NCBI GenBank assembly: GCA_002307095.1 | Contig: DBTO01000220.1 | Location: forward strand, 1-6,366 | Reading direction: 5' to 3' | Source of the DNA: Sulfurospirillum sp. UBA1314 | GTDB taxonomy: Bacteria > Campylobacterota > Campylobacteria > Campylobacterales > Sulfurospirillaceae | DNA length: 6,366 nt | In this document: positions 1 through 4,570 of the stretch, one piece after another | How the letters are laid out: each line of letters opens with the position of its first letter | How positions within the stretch are numbered: position 1 is the stretch's first letter | The notes under the pieces: model-generated | Told to the model about the DNA's origin: nothing | Databases searched by the model: none | The model's input: only the letters and a program-made list of their open reading frames with translations | Translations under genes and position numbers: made by a program

Positions 1-357
1 TCTCCGTGGGAGAAAAAGATGCTCAGAGAGATCGAAAAAGCGATTATGCAAGCGAACATCGGGGTCAATCCGAATAATGATGGCGAAACCATTAAACTTT
101 TCTTCCCTCCAATGACAACAGACCAACGTAAAGAGGGTGCCAAACAAGCCAAAGCAATGGGCGATAAAGCCAAAATCGCGATTCGCAATGTTCGTAAAGA
201 CTCAAATGACCAAGTAAAAAAACTCGAAAAAGATAAAATTATCACGGAAGATGGTTCTAAAAAAGGACAAGACGAAGTGCAAAAAATCACCGATGTAACG
301 GTTTCAAAAGTCGATGAGCTCGTAAGAGAAAAAGAATCCGAACTCCTAAAAATTTAA
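1..357 (+). CDS. frr: Ribosome recycling factor, C-terminal part (5' end outside window)
   Basis: Ribosome recycling factor works in the cytoplasm with EF-G to split the post-termination ribosome so that its subunits can be reused. The reading frame is open from base 1 (S-P-W-E-K-K-M...), so the gene starts before the window and the ATG at 19 is an internal Met. The 118 visible residues match the family's C-terminal two thirds: the IEKAI..A..G.NPN block, a PP(M/L)T..RR/QRKE stretch, the IAIRNVRKDSND helix and the DEVQKITD segment near the end. The usual full length is about 185 residues, so roughly 67 N-terminal residues are missing. The visible part covers the end of the small alpha/beta domain and the last two long helices of the three-helix bundle. 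The stop TAA is 8 bases before pyrE, which suggests cotranscription. Identification is secure from motif recognition; no alignment was run. Confidence 0.96.
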   Translation, partial: SPWEKKMLREIEKAIMQANIGVNPNNDGETIKLFFPPMTTDQRKEGAKQAKAMGDKAKIAIRNVRKDSNDQVKKLEKDKIITEDGSKKGQDEVQKITDVTVSKVDELVREKESELLKI

Positions 358-365
358 GGGTACCT

Positions 366-974
366 ATGCAAGTTGAAAAAATTTATAAAGACGCCAACGC
401 CCTTTTAGAGGGACACTTTTTACTCAGCAGTGGCAAGCACTCACGCTACTACCTTCAAAGTGCAAAAGTCTTGGAAGACCCAAAAGTCGCAGAGCAATTA
501 GCCATTGCATTAGCCAAAATGATTAATGCTTCACATCTTGAGATCGATACCATCTGTTCACCAGCCCTTGGTGGTGTTTTAGCCGGTTACGAGCTTGCAC
601 GTGCCCTTGGTAAACGTTTTATCTTTGCAGAGCGTGTGAATGGTGAGATGACGATTCGCAGAGGTTTTGAAGTCAAGAAAGGTGAGAAAATTTTGGTCTG
701 TGAAGACATCATCACCACGGGTGGATCGGCGCTAGAAGCGGCAAAAATCGCTGAAAGCATGGGTGGCGTGATCGTTGGATTCGCAGCACTTGCGAACCGC
801 GGTTTTTGCAAACGTGTGGGAAGTGATCTTGAGGGCAAGCCTACATGTAAACTTCCGAACGACGCGCCATTTTTTGCGCTGGCTGATTTTGAGTTTGACA
901 TTTACGATCCAAGCGAATGCCCTTTGTGTCAAGAGGGAAGCGTGGCGATCAAACCAGGTAGCAGAGGGAACTAA
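366..974 (+). CDS. pyrE: Orotate phosphoribosyltransferase
   Basis: This enzyme joins orotate to PRPP to make orotidine 5'-monophosphate, the fifth step of de novo pyrimidine synthesis in the cytosol. The 202-residue protein has the type I phosphoribosyltransferase PRPP-binding signature at residues 109-121 (ILVCEDIITTGGS, with the acidic pair E113/D114 and the TTGG loop). It also has the N-terminal substrate loop around residues 19-36 (LLSSGKHSRYYLQSAK) and the basic RRGFEVKKGE hood segment at 98-107. The C-terminus carries DPSECPLC (181-188) followed by G-S and KPGSR, a tail I associate with the shorter PyrE subfamily of Thermus and Campylobacterota rather than the E. coli form. The ATG is preceded by AAGGG (356-360), which overlaps the frr stop with 5-base spacing and supports this start. 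The gene lies 8 bases after frr and 6 bases before the RDD gene, so it is probably expressed with both. Confidence 0.95.
   Translation: MQVEKIYKDANALLEGHFLLSSGKHSRYYLQSAKVLEDPKVAEQLAIALAKMINASHLEIDTICSPALGGVLAGYELARALGKRFIFAERVNGEMTIRRGFEVKKGEKILVCEDIITTGGSALEAAKIAESMGGVIVGFAALANRGFCKRVGSDLEGKPTCKLPNDAPFFALADFEFDIYDPSECPLCQEGSVAIKPGSRGN
842..849. repeat. TACATGTA core inside pyrE
   Basis: This 8-base palindromic core sits in the region encoding T-C-K near residue 160 of PyrE; its reading frame differs from the copies in the permease gene. The flanks match the 12-mer on one side only (CCTACATGTAAA). Confidence 0.4.
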
Positions 975-980
975 GCTTTA

Positions 981-1442
981 ATGAGGTGGAGAGCGACTAA
1001 AAAAGGGGTTAAAAAAGAGCATAAAAGCACTTCGCCTCTTTTTGCCATCGCCCCGTTTCAAAGACGTCTTAAAGCTTTTGTTATCGACTCATTCATGCTT
1101 TTGATGCCGATTTTGTACAGTGTTTTTTATCTCATTTATGGCTCACGTGAAGGCTTTGCGGCGCATATGCTTCAAGGCTGGCTCTTGATTCTGATTTCTT
1201 ATGGTTTGCTCACGACCCTCTTTCTCAAGCGAAGCGGTCAAACCCCAGGCTACAAAGCATACGATCTTTTACTGATCGATCTTAAAACTGGTCATAGCGC
1301 CACTTTAACGCAACTCATCGTACGCTATACACTGCTTTTATTAACCGCTTTGAGTGTTGTGGGACTTTTTGTGCCCCTGTTGCGCAAAGATAAACTTGCT
1401 CTGTATGATCTACTCAGTCAAACCGCTCCCATTCCTAAATGA
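981..1442 (+). CDS. RDD-family integral membrane protein
   Basis: This 153-residue inner-membrane protein has the hallmarks of the RDD domain (PF06271). A basic N-terminal tail is followed by an Arg pair and Asp at R28/R29...D36 (FQRRLKAFVIDSF) at the start of the first membrane segment. The loop motif GQTPGYKAYDLLLID is at 86-100, and the closing charged motif with DKLALYDLLSQT is at 137-148. Three hydrophobic segments are visible at about 32-54, 62-84 and 111-135. The biochemical role of most RDD proteins is not settled; some have been linked to ion transport, but nothing here fixes a substrate. The start is ATG at 981, with GAGGG at 964-968, a long 12 bases upstream and inside the end of pyrE. 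Its stop overlaps the next gene's start (ATGA, 1439-1442), which implies translational coupling to the permease. The family call is good; the function is unknown. Confidence 0.85.
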   Translation: MRWRATKKGVKKEHKSTSPLFAIAPFQRRLKAFVIDSFMLLMPILYSVFYLIYGSREGFAAHMLQGWLLILISYGLLTTLFLKRSGQTPGYKAYDLLLIDLKTGHSATLTQLIVRYTLLLLTALSVVGLFVPLLRKDKLALYDLLSQTAPIPK

Positions 1443-2530
1443 TCTTTTTTAAAATCTCTGGGTTTTTCTTTGCCTACTTTTCGGTTACCAGTGTCTATGT
1501 CATCTTTATGCCTAAAATCTTACAAACTATCGGCTACAGTGCGCCTCAAATTGGTGCTATTTTCGCCTTGGCACCGTTGATGCGTTTTTTTGTCCCTTTT
1601 TTCTTTCTCAAACATTTTGAACTGACCCAAAAAGTCTTTTACACAGCGCTTGGCGGGGCTCTTTTTGCCATCGTGATGTTCTATCCGACCCTTCACCATT
1701 TTTATCTCTTTATGCTGCCCAATATGCTTCTAGGGGCATGTCTTGGCATGATATTGCCGTACATTGAAACCTATGCGATGGAGCACTTGCAAAAAGAGCG
1801 TTTTGGAAAATCACGCCTGTTTGGCTCAATCGGGTTTATGCTGATTGGCATTATCCTAGCGCGACACTTGGAAAACTACACCAATGGCTTGCATTATCTT
1901 CTTTTGGCCATCAGTCTGACCGCGTTTTTTGCGTATTGGCTAACCCAAAACAATGTGCATTTTACAAAGGAAAATCTCACAAACGAAGTGCCTTTTAGCT
2001 TTTTACATGTAAAGTATTTGTGGATCAGTCTTTTTCTGATGCAGGTCAGTTTTGGGGGATTTTATAACTTTTTTACCATTTATGAAACAGCCCATGGAAT
2101 TAGCCTGGAAATGACAAGCTATTTATGGGCATTTGGTGTTATGTGTGAAATAGTGCTTTTTTATTTTCAAGCACCTTTGCTCAAGCGTTTTAGCCTTTTA
2201 TCGCTTGTCAAACTCTGTGTTTTAGCAACGGCACTTCGTTGGTTTTTACTCTTTGCATTTCCCTCAGTACTGTGGATCTCCTACGCCTCTCAATCGTTGC
2301 ATGCCTTTAGCTTTGCACTGCATCACACCGCAGCACTTAGCCTTCTGTACACTTTTTATACGCATAAAAAGCTAGCAGCACAATTTTACTACGGCTTTTC
2401 ATTTGGTTTGGGAGGTTTTGTAGGCGCCCTATTAGCAGGGTATTTTTACGGAGAGTATCTTTACATGTACACCAGTTTTGTGGCACTGCTCTCTTTAGGG
2501 AGCTTGATGCTTTTCAAGGAGAAAGCGTAA
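1439..2530 (+). CDS. MFS permease of the HcaT / MFS_1-like type
   Basis: This is a 363-residue major facilitator with about twelve membrane segments (roughly 6-26, 36-57, 66-83, 86-108, 127-143, 151-168, 193-214, 223-246, 254-273, 276-303, 315-337, 340-358) and almost no cytoplasmic tails. Several details point to the subfamily that includes the 3-phenylpropionate permease HcaT: the FGKSRLFGSIGFM loop at 122-134, a Glu inside segment 8 (E237 in WAFGVMCEIVLF), LRW at 266-268, the Q-S-LHAFSFALHH stretch at 285-296, and the glycine-rich YGFSFGLGGFVG at 318-329. The substrate cannot be read from the sequence, and the HcaT likeness should not be taken as aromatic-acid transport. Translation starts at the ATG overlapping the RDD stop. 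The preceding 20 bases contain no Shine-Dalgarno-like purine run, so reinitiation after RDD is likely. The 3' end overlaps the convergent FliL-like gene by 17 bases. Confidence 0.85.
   Translation: MIFFKISGFFFAYFSVTSVYVIFMPKILQTIGYSAPQIGAIFALAPLMRFFVPFFFLKHFELTQKVFYTALGGALFAIVMFYPTLHHFYLFMLPNMLLGACLGMILPYIETYAMEHLQKERFGKSRLFGSIGFMLIGIILARHLENYTNGLHYLLLAISLTAFFAYWLTQNNVHFTKENLTNEVPFSFLHVKYLWISLFLMQVSFGGFYNFFTIYETAHGISLEMTSYLWAFGVMCEIVLFYFQAPLLKRFSLLSLVKLCVLATALRWFLLFAFPSVLWISYASQSLHAFSFALHHTAALSLLYTFYTHKKLAAQFYYGFSFGLGGFVGALLAGYFYGEYLYMYTSFVALLSLGSLMLFKEKA
2002..2013. repeat. Perfect palindrome TTTACATGTAAA inside the MFS gene
   Basis: This is identical to the intergenic copy at 4554-4565, but lies within the permease coding sequence (loop before segment 7, encoding part of F-L-H-V-K). 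A location inside a gene argues against a simple promoter site and for a genome-wide word. Confidence 0.55.
2462..2469. repeat. TACATGTA core near the 3' end of the MFS gene
   Basis: This 8-base core is embedded in TTTACATGTACA (2460-2471), one mismatch from the 12-mer, in codons for Y-M-Y near residue 343 of the permease. Confidence 0.4.
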
Positions 2531-2966
2531 AGTTTTTAATGTAAATCGTCTCAATCTCATACCCAAATGTGCTCTCCAACATCTCAGTCAACTCTTCTTT
2601 AAGACGATCTTTGCCATTGATCGTTTCAAGTCCATTGGCATCCATCGTATTGAGATACTGCAAAACGGCATTGCGCACATTGTCCATATTGGCAAGGAGC
2701 GCTTTTTTACTGGCACTGCTTTTCAAAACCAAAGCAATGTCTGCTTTTAAAATCTTATACTTTGTTGACCTGATATTGATAAAAATCGTATCAAGGCTCA
2801 ACTCTTGCGCATTGCTACTGAGGGCTGATGCTTTTTTTGCTGTTGGCACGGTATCGTAAGAAGATTGATTGTCATCTTTGAGCATATAATTAATCGTTAC
2901 AAAACCAACGATTATCAACAATACGATAAAACCTAAAGAGATTTTGAGTAGTTTTTCATTGAACAT
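2514..2966 (-). CDS. Small single-pass membrane protein with FliL-like periplasmic domain
   Basis: This 150-residue protein has a short cytoplasmic N-terminus, one membrane segment at about 9-27, a polar linker (30-55) and a C-terminal domain (about 56-150) expected to face the periplasm. The domain follows the FliL pattern (PF03748): L-D-x-I-F-I-N-I...KILKADIALVL (58-81), a helix VRNAVLQYLNTMD (97-109), then the GLETINGKDRLKEEL segment (112-126) and a final beta strand IETIYIKNFTLSP (138-150). FliL proper binds the flagellar stator and basal body, but no flagellar gene is in sight here. The gene starts directly after the DUF3137 stop (TAAATG), with GGAG at 2977-2980 and 10-base spacing, so it is the last gene of the lemA operon. 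I infer a FliL paralogue serving the LemA/DUF3137 proteins. It could alternatively be the organism's main FliL, which I consider less likely because it is short and divergent. Confidence 0.62.
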   Translation of the reverse strand: MFNEKLLKISLGFIVLLIIVGFVTINYMLKDDNQSSYDTVPTAKKASALSSNAQELSLDTIFINIRSTKYKILKADIALVLKSSASKKALLANMDNVRNAVLQYLNTMDANGLETINGKDRLKEELTEMLESTFGYEIETIYIKNFTLSP

Positions 2967-3935
2967 TTAGCGTTTACTCCACAATTTTTCATTGAGCTTA
3001 AATTCGGTAACAATGCCCGTGATCATCATCAAGAGTTCAAAATACTCTCTTATGCCGTTAAATTCTAACACGGAACGAGTTAATATCGGCTCAAAGAGCG
3101 GTTTAGTGTAATGCAGTGCCAAATATATCTTTGAATCCACAAACGAGAGATACAGTGGCTTTTCTATCTTTTTTTGAAACTGCACGATTTTTTCCATCAA
3201 CGCATGTGATAAAATATAACGACTCTCAATCTGATCGCTTCCATACACGACAAACACTTTCTCAAATTCCACGTGATCAAGTTTGACAAGTGCTCCTCTT
3301 TGTCTGTTTATTCCTTGCATCCACGATCCCAAAACGCCAAAATTTCGCTCGGCGACATCGGGTAAAACAACGGTTTTAGCGTAAAATGATTTGTTAAAAT
3401 CAGCTACAAAAAAAAGCCCTTGAAAGATAGTTTCCCACGACTCTTTATCATCGTTATCGCGCACTTTTTTCTCTACATGCAAATCACAAAAATGCACATC
3501 AACCCCGTCAATCGTACCACGCACCAGATCACTTCCTACGAACCGATCGTACGATTCGACAAAAAGCTCGCTTTGCTTGAATGCGTGTTCAGGTATAGAA
3601 TTTACTTTAGAATAAAGAAGCGAAGAATCTATAAAATGGATCATCTTCTCTATCACGATGTCTTTAAACAAAGCATCATATCCTGCCCTTTCATGACGAT
3701 AGACAAACATAAACATCAAAAATCCACTCATGAAACTCAGTAAAAAAGCGTGCAGTGGGATAAATAAATTCGTATGGGTTAAGAAGACAAAGAGAAATGC
3801 TGCGCCACAAAAAAGAGTCAATGCCGCTTTTTTCAGCGTCGCTATAATGCCCAAGCGCTTCTCTTCCAACGCCTTAAGCAAAGGGTACATCGACTCGTAA
3901 TAATAATCGAGCAAAGAGGAGAGACTTGGTTTCAA
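2967..3935 (-). CDS. DUF3137 membrane protein, LemA partner
   Basis: This 322-residue protein resembles the DUF3137 family, often found beside lemA and without an assigned biochemical function. It has an amphipathic N-terminal helix (YYYESMYPLLKALEEKR, 11-27), two adjacent membrane segments at about 35-54 and 59-78 that form a hairpin, and a long cytoplasmic domain. Family-like blocks are DRFVGSDLVRGTIDG (130-144), FQGLFFVADFNKSF (171-184) followed by VVLPD, and VKLDHVEFEKVFVVYGSDQI (217-236) with SRYILSHALMEKI (238-250). The start codon is TTG (3933-3935), preceded by AGGT (3941-3944) 5 bases upstream. There is no nearby in-frame ATG upstream, and the next internal Met (residue 16) would cut the N-terminal helix. 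It lies 7 bases after lemA and its stop abuts the FliL-like ATG, so the three are surely cotranscribed. No catalytic motif was recognised. Confidence 0.78.
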   Translation of the reverse strand: MKPSLSSLLDYYYESMYPLLKALEEKRLGIIATLKKAALTLFCGAAFLFVFLTHTNLFIPLHAFLLSFMSGFLMFMFVYRHERAGYDALFKDIVIEKMIHFIDSSLLYSKVNSIPEHAFKQSELFVESYDRFVGSDLVRGTIDGVDVHFCDLHVEKKVRDNDDKESWETIFQGLFFVADFNKSFYAKTVVLPDVAERNFGVLGSWMQGINRQRGALVKLDHVEFEKVFVVYGSDQIESRYILSHALMEKIVQFQKKIEKPLYLSFVDSKIYLALHYTKPLFEPILTRSVLEFNGIREYFELLMMITGIVTEFKLNEKLWSKR

Positions 3936-3942
3936 AGCGTAC

Positions 3943-4500
3943 CTATTTTTGAAAAAGGTTTTTCACATCAACATTTTGGCGCTCACGTGAGGGAATGCTA
4001 AAAATCTCTTTGCGCTCCAAGTGCATAAAATTCGCCATCATATTGGTCGGAAACATCTCAATGGCATTGTTATAATCGTTCACACTTTGATTGTACGCGC
4101 GTCTTGCCGCTGAAATCTGCTCTTCAAGTTCGTTCAAAGAGCCTTGAAGGTGTAAAAAATTTTCATTCGCTTTAAGTACGGGATAATTTTCCACTGCAAC
4201 CATGAGATTACCCAGCATCGAAGAGAGCTGTTTATCCAAGGCTATCCTTTCGCTGTTTTTGAGCTCACCCATGAGCGCTTTGGTGCGAAGTTCGGTGATT
4301 TTCTCAAGCGTGATGCTCTCGTGTGCCATGTATTCTTTAACACTTGCGATAAGATTGGGAAGAAGGTCATACCGTTTTTTAAGAACTGCATCCAGTCCGG
4401 CAAAAATAGTATCGACTTGGTTTTTTTTGGAGATGAGCGTGTTGTACATAAACACAAGGATAAGAAGAAAAACACCTGCAACAATCAAAAATGTTTCCAT
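3943..4500 (-). CDS. lemA: LemA family membrane protein
   Basis: LemA proteins have one N-terminal membrane anchor and a coiled, all-helical domain; their molecular function is poorly defined. From the ATG at 4500 the protein is 185 residues, a typical family length. The membrane segment is at about 3-21. The hallmark YNTLISKKNQVD is at 19-30, then GLDAVLKKRYDLLPNL (35-50) with VKEYMAHE (54-61). The second hallmark block is VENYPVLKANENFLHLQ (103-119), with ELEEQISAARRAYN (124-137), the VNDYNNAIEMFP segment (140-151) and the terminal ERQNVDVKNLF. The Trp often found in the first block is Phe here (F33). A strong GAGGAG at 4508-4513, 7 bases from this ATG, fixes the start; the frame extends upstream to a GTG at 4533, but that start has no such site. 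It is the first gene of a trio with DUF3137 and the FliL-like protein, downstream of typA. Confidence 0.93.
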   Translation of the reverse strand: METFLIVAGVFLLILVFMYNTLISKKNQVDTIFAGLDAVLKKRYDLLPNLIASVKEYMAHESITLEKITELRTKALMGELKNSERIALDKQLSSMLGNLMVAVENYPVLKANENFLHLQGSLNELEEQISAARRAYNQSVNDYNNAIEMFPTNMMANFMHLERKEIFSIPSRERQNVDVKNLFQK

Positions 4501-4507
4501 CGTAAAG

Positions 4508-4513
4508 CTCCTC
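4508..4513 (-). promoter_or_regulatory. Ribosome binding site of lemA
   Basis: On the minus strand the sequence reads GAGGAG followed by 7 bases and then ATG (4498-4500). It is the strongest Shine-Dalgarno match in the window. It decides the lemA start in favour of the 185-residue form over the in-frame GTG at 4533, which lies within the upstream inverted repeat. Confidence 0.85.
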
Positions 4514-4522
4514 AAATGAGAT

Positions 4523-4553
4523 GATTTTGCCACTGAACAATAGTGGCAAAATC
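4523..4553 (-). repeat. Perfect 12-bp inverted repeat in the typA-lemA spacer
   Basis: The arms GATTTTGCCACT (4523-4534) and AGTGGCAAAATC (4542-4553) are exact reverse complements around a 7-base loop, so the RNA could form a stable 12-bp hairpin on either strand. It lies 17 bases after the typA stop and 9 bases before the lemA ribosome binding site. The position suits a terminator or attenuator between typA and the lemA operon. However, the T run is at the 5' foot and the A run at the 3' foot, and no U tract follows the stem, so it is not a textbook intrinsic terminator. Other readings are an operator palindrome for a dimeric regulator or an RNA processing site. Confidence 0.7.
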
Positions 4554-4565
4554 TTTACATGTAAA
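4554..4565. repeat. Perfect palindrome TTTACATGTAAA, intergenic copy
   Basis: This 12-base perfect palindrome lies between the typA stop codon (4571-4573) and the inverted repeat, directly abutting the latter. It is one of two identical 12-mers in the window and contains the TACATGTA core found at four places. Its function is unknown; its position would suit a regulator site for lemA, but the same word also occurs inside genes. Confidence 0.6.
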
Positions 4566-4570
4566 ACTTC

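Noticed and set aside
19..21. ATG at 19 as a gene start
   Set aside because: The frame is open to base 1 and the protein is clearly the C-terminal part of ribosome recycling factor, so this is an internal Met.
587..901. 104-residue minus-strand open frame inside pyrE
   Set aside because: It is fully covered by pyrE, whose PRPP motif and C-terminal tail are intact; nothing supports coding on this strand.
3420..3743. 107-residue plus-strand open frame antisense to the DUF3137 gene
   Set aside because: It is a shadow of the conserved minus-strand gene, with no ribosome binding site or domain that I recognise.
4501..4533. Extended lemA start at GTG 4533
   Set aside because: It would add 11 residues before the membrane anchor and start inside the inverted repeat without a good ribosome binding site; the ATG at 4500 has a strong GAGGAG.
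4523..4553. Confident intrinsic terminator for typA
   Set aside because: The stem is perfect, but there is no U tract after the 3' arm on the minus strand, so I list it as an inverted repeat only.
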